A program made the position numbers and the translations under genes. Positions 7,462 to 17,341 of a DNA stretch of 32,360 bases are shown piece by piece (position 1 is the first letter of the stretch; the number at the start of each line of letters is the position of its first letter). The notes beneath the pieces are model-generated. The model ran no database searches. It was not told the origin of the DNA and saw nothing but the letters and a program-made list of their open reading frames with translations. This stretch comes from SB15 sp964639245 (GTDB taxonomy: Bacteria > Chloroflexota > Anaerolineae > Aggregatilineales > J027): contig CAZXCU010000033.1 of NCBI GenBank assembly GCA_964639245.1, forward strand, positions 1 to 32,360, in the 5' to 3' direction.

Positions 7462-9222
7462 ATGAAAAACGAGGCAGGCGTATATTGGTGTGGTAGTTGC
7501 CGAGTAGTCTTCAAAGTGCAAGAGGCGAATAGTCGAAAGGTTACTGCCTGTATTCAGTGTGGTGGGAATGCAAAATATCTGACTACAGATGTCCGCCCGG
7601 TGTTTTCACGCGAACGGAGGATCCTGCAATTCTATGGATATGGAGATCTCTTAAAAGAGCAGGTTTGGCGTAGTAGCAAAGCAACAAATTACTTTATAGA
7701 TGGCAAGTCAGTCAAACTACCTAAAGCTGAACAACTTAAAGATGATCTTGCTGCCATTGGTGATTACATTTCCGATAGCAATCATTACGACGCAGTAGAT
7801 GCACAGTTGTCTGATGACTATAAACAAGCTCTTGAACCTAACCGCCTTTATCTGAATGCTTTGGAAGATGAAGCTTTTGGCTTTATCCGCAAATGCGTTG
7901 ATCGTTTCCCACGTCGTATGTTAATGGTTTCATTTAGTGGAGGTAAAGATTCCACAGTAGTGTCCGATTTGGTTCGTCGTGCTTTGGGACAATCCGATAT
8001 CCTGCATGTCTTCGGGGATACTACCCTTGAGGATGAAAATACTTATCAATATGTGCAAGAATTTCGTGAGCAAAATCCCTTAGTTCCCTTTTTTGAGGCG
8101 CGGGCTGAACATGACTTCCATCAGCTCGTAGATGAGATAGGCCCACCTAGTCGAGTCATGCGATGGTGCTGCACCATTTTCAAAGCAGGTCCTATCAACA
8201 ATTTACTCCAAACATTAGGAGATCAGAAAGTTCTGACCTTTTATGGAATTCGGCGAGATGAATCAGCGCGTCGAAGCCGCTATCATAGTACCTCATGGAA
8301 TGACCCTGATCGTGTAGGGACTGTTGTAAAAGTGGATAAGGATGACGAATTAAACGGAGTAACCGTAGGTGCAAAAATTGGGCAGCAAGTGACAGCATCC
8401 CCCATTATTGATTGGACTGAATTTGATGTGTGGTTATATATGCTGACACATAGTATCCATTTCAACAAGTCTTATCGGCTAGGTTACACCCGCGTAGGCT
8501 GTTGGCTCTGCCCACTGAATTCGGATTGGTCAGAATTGATAGGTGGTATCTTCTTTCCCGAAGACAGTGCCCGCTGGCGAAACCAATTAATTGATTTTGC
8601 GCGTCGAATCGGGAAACCTGATCCTGAAGAATACATAGATGATCGTGCTTGGGTAAAGCGATTTGGTGGTGCTGGACTGCCCAATCAATTTACGGGGATT
8701 GAAGCAAAACCTTGTGGTGATATGGACAACACGATTCAAGTGGATGTGGATCGTCCCGTGAATGTGGAGCTAGAAGAATTCTTGAAACCACTAGGTAGAA
8801 TAGTTCCTGATCGTAGCCGCCCGGCATTAGGCGAAATCTATCTGGAGGGGCGACCCAATCAAAAGTGGAGTGCCATCATTGTACAGGCTCCTGAAGGTAG
8901 CAAATCCATTCGCTTTACAGTAATTAACCCACAAGGGGATTTCAAGAATATTACTGCCTATTTGAAATATCAGGCAACGAAATTCCAAACGTGCATCCAA
9001 TGTACTGCTTGCTCGGCGGTTTGTCCTCATAGTGCAATCACCATCAAGCCTGATGCGCGTATTTATGAGATTGACCAAGATGTGTGTACTGGCTGTATGG
9101 AGTGTGTCACTCACTTTGGTTCAACAGGCTGTCTGGTAGCAAAGAGCTTGAGTGTCTATGGCAAATCTGCTCCCATAAAAGAGGAAACTCCTAATGGGTT
9201 TATCCCATTAGCGTCACTGTGA
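7462..9222 (+). CDS. sspD: SspD/DndC-like PAPS-reductase-family sulfurtransferase with zinc ribbon and ferredoxin domains
   Basis: Expected to activate the DNA backbone or a sulfur carrier with ATP and move sulfur into DNA as a phosphorothioate. The ATP-pyrophosphatase P-loop is SGGKDS (159-164). C236-C237 and C347-x2-C350 mirror the CC...CxxC cluster ligands of APS reductases and DndC-type proteins. A zinc-ribbon-like N-terminus (C10-x2-C13, C30-x2-C33) precedes the core. The C-terminus is a two-cluster ferredoxin domain (C511, C514, C517, C521, then C542, C545, C548, C557). At 586 aa it is much longer than a bare PAPS-reductase domain because of these additions. The DUF4007 gene starts 7 bp later. 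Assimilatory sulfate reduction is the alternative, but neighbouring DUF4007, ATPase and cysteine desulfurase genes argue for DNA phosphorothioation. Confidence 0.82.
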   Translation: MKNEAGVYWCGSCRVVFKVQEANSRKVTACIQCGGNAKYLTTDVRPVFSRERRILQFYGYGDLLKEQVWRSSKATNYFIDGKSVKLPKAEQLKDDLAAIGDYISDSNHYDAVDAQLSDDYKQALEPNRLYLNALEDEAFGFIRKCVDRFPRRMLMVSFSGGKDSTVVSDLVRRALGQSDILHVFGDTTLEDENTYQYVQEFREQNPLVPFFEARAEHDFHQLVDEIGPPSRVMRWCCTIFKAGPINNLLQTLGDQKVLTFYGIRRDESARRSRYHSTSWNDPDRVGTVVKVDKDDELNGVTVGAKIGQQVTASPIIDWTEFDVWLYMLTHSIHFNKSYRLGYTRVGCWLCPLNSDWSELIGGIFFPEDSARWRNQLIDFARRIGKPDPEEYIDDRAWVKRFGGAGLPNQFTGIEAKPCGDMDNTIQVDVDRPVNVELEEFLKPLGRIVPDRSRPALGEIYLEGRPNQKWSAIIVQAPEGSKSIRFTVINPQGDFKNITAYLKYQATKFQTCIQCTACSAVCPHSAITIKPDARIYEIDQDVCTGCMECVTHFGSTGCLVAKSLSVYGKSAPIKEETPNGFIPLASL

Positions 9223-9229
9223 GGTAGTT

Positions 9230-10147
9230 ATGCACTTTGCTAAACATCAGACCTTTTATATACGGGATGGGTGGCTCTACAAAGGCTTGCGACACGTTTC
9301 TCAAATCCCGACCATTTTTTTAATGAATGAATCACCCCAAATATTTGGCTTAGGGGTGAATATGGTTGAGTCACTTCGATTTTGGATGCAAGCATGTGGA
9401 TTAACACAGGAATTTAAAGCTGGCAACAAGCGTTGGCAACAACTTACAGATTTTGGCGAACTTGTTTTAGCCTATGATCCGTACCAAGAACGCGACGGAA
9501 CTCTTTGGTTATTGCATTACCATTTGGTTTGTAGTCGTGATCAAGCAACAAGTTGGTACTGGTTTTTTAATCACTATGTACCCATTAACTTCAACCGCAA
9601 TGGCTTTGTTGAACGGTTAGATTATTGGATAACGACGCAGCAAGTTGACAAAAAACAACGAAAAAAAGCAGAAAGTTCATTGGAGAGTGATTTTACTTGC
9701 TTGGTAAAAACCTATCTTCCCCGGAATAATCGCACATCACCCGAGGATTCAATGGAATCTCCACTGGCAGGACTAGGGTTAGTTCAACATATCGGTAAAA
9801 ATGAAGAAGAAGCGGATGCCGCAGCTTACCCATATCGACTTAATACGGGATCGGTAAAGAGTATCCATCCACTTATTTTCTTATATGTGTTGCTTCATCG
9901 CCAAGAAATTGAAAGACCAGAAGCTGCCCAATTAAGTTTAAATGTGGTGCTACGTGATCCTATGAATGTAGGTCGTGTTTTCAACATTGGAATGTCTGCC
10001 CTTGAAGAACTACTCTTGGTATTAGAAGAAGATTTCCCCCAATGGCGTGTTACCCTTACCCGAACAGGTGGCTTAGACCAGCTTACGCTCCCTAAAGTAG
10101 CATCCCAGACAGTTTTACATGCATTTTACAAAGATCAATCATTCTGA
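9230..10147 (+). CDS. sspB: DUF4007 protein, SspB-like
   Basis: The 305-aa protein shows the DUF4007 pattern: FAKHQTFYIRDGWLYKGL at the N-terminus, then GLGVNMVESLRFWMQACGL, TDFGELVLAYDPYQERDGTLWLLHYHLV and WFFNHY. From memory, DUF4007 is the SspB component of SspABCD, reported to nick DNA so that sulfur can be inserted. GAGG sits just before ATG 9230 and only 7 bp separate it from the upstream gene, so it belongs to one operon. No classical nuclease motif is obvious to me, so the nickase role rests on the family, not on visible residues. Confidence 0.8.
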   Translation: MHFAKHQTFYIRDGWLYKGLRHVSQIPTIFLMNESPQIFGLGVNMVESLRFWMQACGLTQEFKAGNKRWQQLTDFGELVLAYDPYQERDGTLWLLHYHLVCSRDQATSWYWFFNHYVPINFNRNGFVERLDYWITTQQVDKKQRKKAESSLESDFTCLVKTYLPRNNRTSPEDSMESPLAGLGLVQHIGKNEEEADAAAYPYRLNTGSVKSIHPLIFLYVLLHRQEIERPEAAQLSLNVVLRDPMNVGRVFNIGMSALEELLLVLEEDFPQWRVTLTRTGGLDQLTLPKVASQTVLHAFYKDQSF

Positions 10148-10166
10148 AGGTGTCAAAATAATTGCT

Positions 10167-13100
10167 ATGATACATTCCCTAAATGAATTGGTTCGCCCAT
10201 CACCACGTTTTCAACGAGCCATTCATCTGCGCTATGACTTAGGCGATCCTGATACCGTTGATCGCTATATTCCTACACCTAGTTCCGTAGATGTGATTGC
10301 AGCTATTTTACAGAATACAGATCCTGACAAAACCCAGCGATCTCATCTACTTTATGCAGCCTATGGTTCTGGCAAGTCTTTGCTAGCAGTTGTCTTAGCA
10401 GCCCTCGTAGAAAAAAGTCCTCGTATCTCTAACACACTTTACAATTTTGCTGAGAAAGTTAAAGATGTTGATGCTAGAGCCGCTAAGTTGGTCAGAGAGT
10501 ATCTAAGCAACGAACTCCGCTTGCTGCCGGTGGTACTTTCAGGTGATGAAGGTGATTTCGCTACGGCCATGTCGCGTGCTTTATCACGCACCTTGAAAGA
10601 GATAGAGGTACATGATGTTCAGCTACAGACACGCTTTGAAGATGCCTTAGCTGTAATTGAGCAATGGGAGCAAAATTTTCCTGATACGCTAACCCGCTTT
10701 GAAGATGTACTTTATAAGCAATGCAATTCAAATTTGGATGATCTGCGAACTGCAATAAAGGCGCATGATGTGTCTGCCTTTGAAGTATTTGAAACTATTT
10801 ATCCTCATCTATCGGCAGGCATTCAATTTAATCAACTTAGTTATCAACCCCCTGAGCTGATTTTCCGAGATGTGTCCGTCCAGCTTTCTAAATATAACTA
10901 TAATGGAATTATTGTTCTCTGGGATGAATTTGGGCGATATTTAGAGGGGAGAGCAACCCAAGTCTTTGGCAAAGAGGCAGAGCTACTACAATCCTTCGCG
11001 GAAAGTTGTAATTATAGTGGGGAATTCCAACTACACTTTCTTGCCTTTGCTCATAAAGAACTTCAGAGTTACGCCTCGACACTGCCTAAAGATTATCAGC
11101 AAGAATGGTCTCGTATTGAAGGGCGTTTTCAACGTCACAATGTTTCTGGTGATCCCTATATAGCTTATCGTCTTATTGGAAATAGCATAGAGCATATTGA
11201 TCCTGATGCTGTTCGTTCTCTACTTCCCTTACAACTTGTGCATCGGTTGGTGGTACAAACGGTTGACTCGCATTTGTTTGGCACACTCCAAACTGAGGAT
11301 GTACGTTCCCTGATTTATCAGGTCTATCCCTTGCATCCGCTTACGGTATTTTGTTTAGCACGTCTCTCAAATCGTGTAGCTCAGAATGAACGTACCATGT
11401 TCACTTTTCTCACGGTGGACGAGTCAAAAGCCTTGCAAGGATTATTACAGCAGATTGATTTAGATAACGAGGACTATTTCATTCGTCCGGTTGCTTTATG
11501 GAATTACTTTGAGGAAGCAATCCGTTCGGATGCCAGTATAGGAGGGACACATAGAATCTGGTCAGGAGTCACACAAGCACTTGAAAAAGTAGCCGATACA
11601 GATGAATTGGGGCAAACATTAGTTAAGACTTTGGGTGTTTTGGCAATTAGTGCTGACTCGAATGCCGCTCGCCCTACAACGGATTTACTCTGTTGGGCGG
11701 TAGGAGCAGAAACAGATGAACAACAAACTGCCGTAGTTGTTACCCTAGAAAACCTCCGTCGCCGGAAGATTATTATCAATCGTCAAATAGATGGCTACTG
11801 GACGTTCACAATAGGCAGCGATATTGATTTTGAACGTTACCTTCAGGAGACTTTAGATCGCACTAATCCGACCAAGACACAACTTCGCCGGATACTAGAA
11901 AAAGAATTACCAGCCCCCTATACTCTGGCTAGACGTTATAATCAAGAACGCTCTATGACCCGATATTTCACAGGCATTTATCGTTGGAGTGATGAGTTAT
12001 TAGACGTTGATTGGGATATTCAAATCAAGAAACTAGATAATACTGATGGATTGGTTGTTTATGTGCTTGCCGAGGACGAGCTTGCGTTACATCAAGCACA
12101 AAAGGCAATCGAACCTCACCCCAAGGTGATATATGTCATTCCCAATAAGCCTTTGGTTGCTCTACATGATCTTCTAAGGGAACTTTTTGGACTCCACGAG
12201 TTGAATAACGATCCACATTTGAAACAACAGGATGATCCTAAGCGTATTCAATTAGAAATAGATTGGCTACTTGAAGATGCAAATGCAAGGTTGAAACGCG
12301 AAATTGAAAGCCTGATCGAACCCCGCCGAGGAACATCTACTTGGTTTTTCATGCAAGGAAATCGTTTAGACCAGAAAAATATTTCCACCCCTGGTGAAGC
12401 TACCAAGATCGTCAGTAACATCTGCTCGTTGATTTTCCCCAAAACTCCTATTTTCAATAGCGAAGGGTTAAACAGGCATCATCCAACCGGGCAGCAAATG
12501 AATGCTGCCGAAAAAGTTATTGATGCCATTTTTGCTCACGAAACATCTGATGCTACCTTTGGCTTGACAGGTAACGGACCAGAAGTAGTTGCCTTCAAAA
12601 CTATCTTGCAAATGACGGGTATTTTGCAGCAAATTGATCAGGATGTTTACATGATTGGATGCCCTAGATTTGAGGAAAACGCTGGATTGCATGAGATTTG
12701 GGGCATTATTGAAGCTTATTTTGATACATGCATCAATACCTCTCGACCTTTTAGTTCCTTGGTGGATGTGCTAGCTTCAGAACCCTACGGGTTACGTTTT
12801 GGTGTATTGCCAATCCTGATAGCATCCGCCTTAAAAACTCGGCTGAAAGTGGCTACTATTCGTAAAGATGGCAAATCAATTCATCCTTTGACGGGCAGGT
12901 TAGTCATCGAGGCAATATCTGAACCCTACCATCATACGCTTGAATTAGGAGAATGGGACGAAAGGCTTGAGCAATTGTGGCGTGCATTTAATAGTCGTTT
13001 TGCAAGCTACATTCATGATACCGAACGCAATCAGCAACCTATTACGGTGTTGCGACTGTCGCTGACCCGCTGGTTACAATCACTGCCCGCCTTCTGCCGT

Positions 13101-13838
13101 GACACACAAAAGCTCCCGGAGTCAGCCATAGCTTTTCGTGGAGCGATTCGCCAACTACAAACAGAACCTGCCGAAATCCTTTTTACGAAGTTACCTCGGT
13201 TGTTAGGAATATATGACGGGATATCCCAAGAAGAACTTGAGCATAGGCTTGATGCACTTATCACTCAAATTAGCAATGCCTATCTTGAGCTCCAACTTCG
13301 ACTTGATATGTTTGTAAGGGAGGAATTTGCGCTTTCTGGCTCCGGTAGTGATGGACAAACTGTTTTGAAGACATGGTTGCATGATATTCAAGCGAGGCGT
13401 GACAAGAACTTAAGTGAGTTGCGGTTTGGTTCTATCATGACGCAACAGTTTGTCAATACTATTGCCCGTGCTAATGGCGCATCTGGAGAGTTCTGGAATG
13501 ATATTTCTCAATCGGTGACAGGTCTCCATTTGCGAGATTGGAATGACAAATCTGAGGACAAGTTCTATAGCGCACTGAGAAACTGCCATGCCGATGTTGA
13601 GCGAGAGGTTGAAGAGTTGCTCCAAGAGGAAGCTGTAGTGGCAATTTCTGTGTATATGAGTGGGCAAGAAAGTGAATTTCGCTTCAGAGCTAGCGAGCTT
13701 TCACCACATGGAAAACGGTTGCTACAAAACTTCAAATCCCAGATGGAGATTTCAGGTAGACCCCTTTCTGTAGATGAGAGACGGCAAATTGCTGTTGCAT
13801 TTTTATATTACATGATGGGAGAAGAAATAGTTGAATGA
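10167..13838 (+). CDS. sspC: Large P-loop ATPase, SspC-like
   Basis: A 1223-aa protein with a Walker A at AAYGSGKSLLA (GSGKS 67-71) and a Walker B at LWDEFGRYLEG (D253, E254), so an ATPase of the large defence type. SspC is the ATPase of SspABCD, and this position between DUF4007 and cysteine desulfurase genes supports that role. BREX BrxC/PglY proteins are also very large P-loop ATPases, but no BREX partner genes are here. Start: ATG 10167 leaves a 19-bp gap after the DUF4007 gene and begins where family-like sequence starts (MIHSLNELVRPSPRFQRAI). ATG 10119, overlapping the upstream gene by 29 bp, is the alternative; neither has a good ribosome-binding site at proper distance. The last 8 bp overlap the next gene. 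Confidence 0.75.
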   Translation: MIHSLNELVRPSPRFQRAIHLRYDLGDPDTVDRYIPTPSSVDVIAAILQNTDPDKTQRSHLLYAAYGSGKSLLAVVLAALVEKSPRISNTLYNFAEKVKDVDARAAKLVREYLSNELRLLPVVLSGDEGDFATAMSRALSRTLKEIEVHDVQLQTRFEDALAVIEQWEQNFPDTLTRFEDVLYKQCNSNLDDLRTAIKAHDVSAFEVFETIYPHLSAGIQFNQLSYQPPELIFRDVSVQLSKYNYNGIIVLWDEFGRYLEGRATQVFGKEAELLQSFAESCNYSGEFQLHFLAFAHKELQSYASTLPKDYQQEWSRIEGRFQRHNVSGDPYIAYRLIGNSIEHIDPDAVRSLLPLQLVHRLVVQTVDSHLFGTLQTEDVRSLIYQVYPLHPLTVFCLARLSNRVAQNERTMFTFLTVDESKALQGLLQQIDLDNEDYFIRPVALWNYFEEAIRSDASIGGTHRIWSGVTQALEKVADTDELGQTLVKTLGVLAISADSNAARPTTDLLCWAVGAETDEQQTAVVVTLENLRRRKIIINRQIDGYWTFTIGSDIDFERYLQETLDRTNPTKTQLRRILEKELPAPYTLARRYNQERSMTRYFTGIYRWSDELLDVDWDIQIKKLDNTDGLVVYVLAEDELALHQAQKAIEPHPKVIYVIPNKPLVALHDLLRELFGLHELNNDPHLKQQDDPKRIQLEIDWLLEDANARLKREIESLIEPRRGTSTWFFMQGNRLDQKNISTPGEATKIVSNICSLIFPKTPIFNSEGLNRHHPTGQQMNAAEKVIDAIFAHETSDATFGLTGNGPEVVAFKTILQMTGILQQIDQDVYMIGCPRFEENAGLHEIWGIIEAYFDTCINTSRPFSSLVDVLASEPYGLRFGVLPILIASALKTRLKVATIRKDGKSIHPLTGRLVIEAISEPYHHTLELGEWDERLEQLWRAFNSRFASYIHDTERNQQPITVLRLSLTRWLQSLPAFCRDTQKLPESAIAFRGAIRQLQTEPAEILFTKLPRLLGIYDGISQEELEHRLDALITQISNAYLELQLRLDMFVREEFALSGSGSDGQTVLKTWLHDIQARRDKNLSELRFGSIMTQQFVNTIARANGASGEFWNDISQSVTGLHLRDWNDKSEDKFYSALRNCHADVEREVEELLQEEAVVAISVYMSGQESEFRFRASELSPHGKRLLQNFKSQMEISGRPLSVDERRQIAVAFLYYMMGEEIVE

Positions 13839-14982
13839 AGATATTATCTATCTCGATAATGCTGCGACCACCTTTCCCAAACCAGAAGTAGTCTATCGTG
13901 AGATGGACTACTTTTATCGTAACTACGGTGGCAATGCAGGGCGTGGCGCAAATCCGCTTGCCCGAAAATCGACCATCTTACTTGAAGAAACTCGCGCATT
14001 ATTGATCGATTGGTTAGCTGTAAAAGATGCTGTATTTTCTCCGTCGGCGACAGTTGCATTGAATACTGCTATTTTTGGAACAAAGCTGCGAACAGGCGAC
14101 ATTGTATATGTATCACCCTTTGAGCATAACTCTATCCTTCGTCCCCTTGAGCATCTCCGCAAAAAGATTGGTATAGAGATTCACAGATTATCGTTTAATC
14201 GCAGCACCTTTGAATGTAACCTAGATGAAGTAAAAGCCCAGTTTCAACTAGATGCACCTGCCATGATCTGTATCAGCCATGTGAGCAATGTTTTCGGATT
14301 TATATTGCCTATTGATGAAATCCTCACCTTGGCTAGAAGAACTAATCCTCATGTTGTGACAATTGTAGATGGATCCCAAGCAGGTGGTCTTAAATCTGTC
14401 AATACATCGTTGATAGATGCTTTTATCTTTTCTGGACATAAATCGCTTTATGGACCCTACGGAGTGGCTGGCATTGGTTTTAGCACAGATTGGCGACCAG
14501 AACCACTCATTTATGGGGGAACAGGTACGCAATCTGAAAGTATTGACATGCCAACTGATGTGCATTCACGGCTTGAAGCAGGAAGCCAAAATATTGCTGC
14601 TATCGCGGGGCTGCACGCTGCTTTACAATGGTTGCATGAGACAAGCAAAGCAACTATCAACCATCATGTTTATAATTTAACAGAGCAACTGCTTAGTAGC
14701 CTGCAAGACATTCCTGCTATACAGGTTTACCTTCCTCAAGATCTCGAACACCACACTAGCATCGTTTCATTCAACATTGAAGGAGTTGCACCACAAGCAA
14801 TTGAAAATGCACTCGGAGCAAAAAATATCGCTGTACGCGCAGGGCTTCATTGTGCACCATGGGCACATCATTTTCTTAATACTGTTCACACAAATGGAAC
14901 CATTCGGAGTAGCTTAGGATTTCTAAACTCACCCAAACACATTCGAGTCTTTTCTGATGTCCTCATAGGATTAGTCAATTAG
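13831..14982 (+). CDS. sspA: Cysteine desulfurase, SspA/DndA-like
   Basis: A PLP enzyme that takes sulfur from L-cysteine as an enzyme-bound persulfide. Class V aminotransferase features: YLDNAATTFPKP at the N-terminus, the PLP lysine in SGHKSLYGPYG (K204), and the persulfide cysteine in RAGLHCAPWAHH (C341), which is the short-loop SufS/class II type. Length (383 aa) is typical. The start is TTG 13831, about nine bases after GGGAG, and overlaps the ATPase gene by 8 bp, so translation is coupled. As last gene of the operon it is the natural sulfur donor for the SspD-like protein. Its stop overlaps the stop region of the convergent effector gene by 8 bp. A general Fe-S role is possible but less likely in this setting. 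Confidence 0.85.
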   Translation: MNEDIIYLDNAATTFPKPEVVYREMDYFYRNYGGNAGRGANPLARKSTILLEETRALLIDWLAVKDAVFSPSATVALNTAIFGTKLRTGDIVYVSPFEHNSILRPLEHLRKKIGIEIHRLSFNRSTFECNLDEVKAQFQLDAPAMICISHVSNVFGFILPIDEILTLARRTNPHVVTIVDGSQAGGLKSVNTSLIDAFIFSGHKSLYGPYGVAGIGFSTDWRPEPLIYGGTGTQSESIDMPTDVHSRLEAGSQNIAAIAGLHAALQWLHETSKATINHHVYNLTEQLLSSLQDIPAIQVYLPQDLEHHTSIVSFNIEGVAPQAIENALGAKNIAVRAGLHCAPWAHHFLNTVHTNGTIRSSLGFLNSPKHIRVFSDVLIGLVN

Positions 14983-17299
14983 AGACTTGGAAATTAGTTT
15001 GCGTAATTTCCAACCACTCAGCTAACCGATCCCAAAGAATTTGGCATATCCTTTTTGTCCGCATATCTACCAAGTCGGCATTCCAATCGCTATGTAAGCC
15101 AACATTAATAATTGAGTCAAGATGATAAGAGGTTGTTGCGGTACAGAGTAAGTTTATAGTCTGCTCGGCTAACTCAACACCATGCTCCAATGCTAAGTGC
15201 TGTAGCCTTTCTAATTCGACAGGATTCTTTTCTGATAGGTGCATGTAATATATATATTTTGCTTTCCAACTTTTGTTACCTGCTGATTTATTGATTGAAT
15301 CAGGTAATAAAGTTAGATTACCAATGGATTGGAATCGATCCTCTTCATAGAAACTCTTATCCCATATTGAGTCTGTTGGTGGGCGTTGTGGAGCAATATG
15401 CTCTACTGTACTAAAATCTCTTTTGTTCCATATCTCTGGAGTTAAATAATTCGTAATTGAATTACGACCCTTCAATACCAGTCCTGCATATTCGTTGTCA
15501 GGTACAGTATCATTAGCTATTATGAGCAAGCTGAAGCGGCAGAGATGCTGTCCAGAAAAATCGTAATGAAAGAACTGTATAGCTCTTTTAAGCCATTCAT
15601 CCTTAGTTCCAATATTTTTCTCCACCAGTTCATCTCTCAATAATTCCTTCAAGCGGCTCGATGTGAATAGGCTATAATCTCCTAGCCAAGCCATTGGTTC
15701 GATATTTTTATCTTTGTTGCCACGCAAAATCCGACGATACGCATCATCTAACCCAGAATTAGAGTAAGCGGTACGCCAGAGAGTATAAAACGCAACAATA
15801 CTTTTACAGGCTTCTACAAACTCTTTAGCAGATCCCTCATATTGGCGTATCAAGTATGCATAAAACCTACTCAAAACAGTGTGTGCCATTGCATGATTGG
15901 CATCTTTAAGATATAAAGTGCAAAGGGTTGCTAACTCCTTGTCGTTTCTTTCCATTTCAGAGTCTTCCAAAGCTGGCAGTGCCATCTTATCATCTGGATT
16001 GAAGTCTCTCAAATCTGCTAGGTAAGTAGCAACATCAGCCATACGCTGAACAAAAGCTTCTTTCGCGCTTAGTGATGTCAAATCATTGAAACGTTTCTCT
16101 AACCATTTTCTCTGACTGCTAAACTGCCGAGCAAGTTTATTACCCTCAAAGATATGCGATAGAGTTGTTAAATAATCGTTGGTTAGTTTTGTCTTTTGGG
16201 CAGCGGTTTTTTCCTTTTTGAAGAGTTCATCAATCGTGCTGAAGTAGCCTTCAAATTCTGATCCCTTAAACCCGCTGTGATGTTCAGCTACATTAACTAC
16301 CAATGGTTTGAAGGTTTCGATTGCGGTAAGGGGTGTTCCTGTTGCATTAAGTGATTGGAACATATCAAATGCCCAGTCGTCCGACACGGGATCAATCACT
16401 GTAAAACAGCATCTATGAAGAAAAAAGTGCGTGAATGCTAGTAATTGCACCAAAGAAATAAGGTGTTTCCTCTCATTGCTAGCATCAGCTTCATTCCTGA
16501 CAACGGCGCAAGCTTCCTGTCGTGGGTAATCCCAAATGTAACTTTCTTCAATTTTGTTTAGTATTTCTTGTGCATTTGGAAAATCTACGTTTTTTCCTCT
16601 TGAAGCCCCAACAGCACCAATATCATCAAGATACTGCTTCATTAATGCAAGATTATCACCAATGCGAGTTCCGCGTGGGATAGAAGGAAAAGTGCTTTTC
16701 TTTTTGTTTTCTATGGATGTTATGACGCTTGCAATGTAGGACGCTATTGGAGATTTATAGTGGTCGGAGTTATGACCATCTAGTGTCCAACTATCCACTG
16801 CTCCTCGTATAATTACGGGTTTACGTCGCGGATTACCTCGCGTGAGGTCAAAAGAAAATATATCAACAAGCATTTCCATTCTGCTCTGGATTATTTCTCG
16901 TTTTATTAATCCATAAGGTTCATTATCTGGCAATCGCTTGTCAATCTCTTTCAACTTAGCGTACATAAGTGCTCCTAAAAGAGCAATTGTTGATATTCTT
17001 TGTTGACCATCTATGATTTTGTCTACCCGTGTTGGAATTGCACGATCATCACGAGGATTAATATTGTGACGATCCCTTTCTGTTACTCTAATTATAGTAC
17101 CTAGAAATCTAATTTCCTGATCATTATTTAAAAGGTTTTCCACACCTTGACAGATATCTTCCATTAACTGCTCTATATTTTCTTTATCCCAACTATAGTC
17201 ACGCTGATAAAGTGGAATATAAAAAGCGAGTCCTGGCTCTTGGAAAAAACCCACTAAAGGTTTGCTAGATGTGCCAAATGCTTTAGATATGTCAACCAT
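14975..17299 (-). CDS. sspE: SspE/GmrSD-like DUF262-DUF1524 effector
   Basis: Predicted restriction effector of the phosphorothioation system. The N-terminal DUF262 domain has IPLYQRDYSWDKE (28-40) and the nucleotide-binding DGQQR motif (97-101). The C-terminal DUF1524 HNH-type nuclease has VEHIAPQ (His634), GNLTLL (Asn661) and NKSAGNK (670-676). In SspE the DUF262 part is an NTPase stimulated by phosphorothioate DNA and the HNH part nicks DNA. GmrSD and BrxU type IV enzymes have the same fusion and attack modified phage DNA, so the call depends on the adjacent Ssp genes. 774 aa. ATG 17299 is preceded by GAGGG. It lies 42 bp after the GHKL ATPase gene on the same strand, and is convergent with the cysteine desulfurase gene. 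Confidence 0.8.
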   Translation of the reverse strand: MVDISKAFGTSSKPLVGFFQEPGLAFYIPLYQRDYSWDKENIEQLMEDICQGVENLLNNDQEIRFLGTIIRVTERDRHNINPRDDRAIPTRVDKIIDGQQRISTIALLGALMYAKLKEIDKRLPDNEPYGLIKREIIQSRMEMLVDIFSFDLTRGNPRRKPVIIRGAVDSWTLDGHNSDHYKSPIASYIASVITSIENKKKSTFPSIPRGTRIGDNLALMKQYLDDIGAVGASRGKNVDFPNAQEILNKIEESYIWDYPRQEACAVVRNEADASNERKHLISLVQLLAFTHFFLHRCCFTVIDPVSDDWAFDMFQSLNATGTPLTAIETFKPLVVNVAEHHSGFKGSEFEGYFSTIDELFKKEKTAAQKTKLTNDYLTTLSHIFEGNKLARQFSSQRKWLEKRFNDLTSLSAKEAFVQRMADVATYLADLRDFNPDDKMALPALEDSEMERNDKELATLCTLYLKDANHAMAHTVLSRFYAYLIRQYEGSAKEFVEACKSIVAFYTLWRTAYSNSGLDDAYRRILRGNKDKNIEPMAWLGDYSLFTSSRLKELLRDELVEKNIGTKDEWLKRAIQFFHYDFSGQHLCRFSLLIIANDTVPDNEYAGLVLKGRNSITNYLTPEIWNKRDFSTVEHIAPQRPPTDSIWDKSFYEEDRFQSIGNLTLLPDSINKSAGNKSWKAKYIYYMHLSEKNPVELERLQHLALEHGVELAEQTINLLCTATTSYHLDSIINVGLHSDWNADLVDMRTKRICQILWDRLAEWLEITQTNFQVSN

Positions 17300-17341
17300 A
17301 TAAACTTTCCCTCTACGAATCCAACAGCTTTAGCTGCTAAC

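Noticed and set aside
7462..9222. Assimilatory sulfate reduction enzyme
   Set aside because: No sulfate activation or sulfite reductase genes adjacent; the neighbours are DNA-phosphorothioation genes.
10167..13838. BREX BrxC/PglY assignment for the large ATPase
   Set aside because: No PglZ, PglX or BrxL-like genes nearby; DUF4007 and sulfur genes point to SspC.
14975..17299. Stand-alone GmrSD type IV restriction enzyme
   Set aside because: Same domain fusion, but the direct link to sulfur-modification genes makes SspE more likely; not fully excluded.
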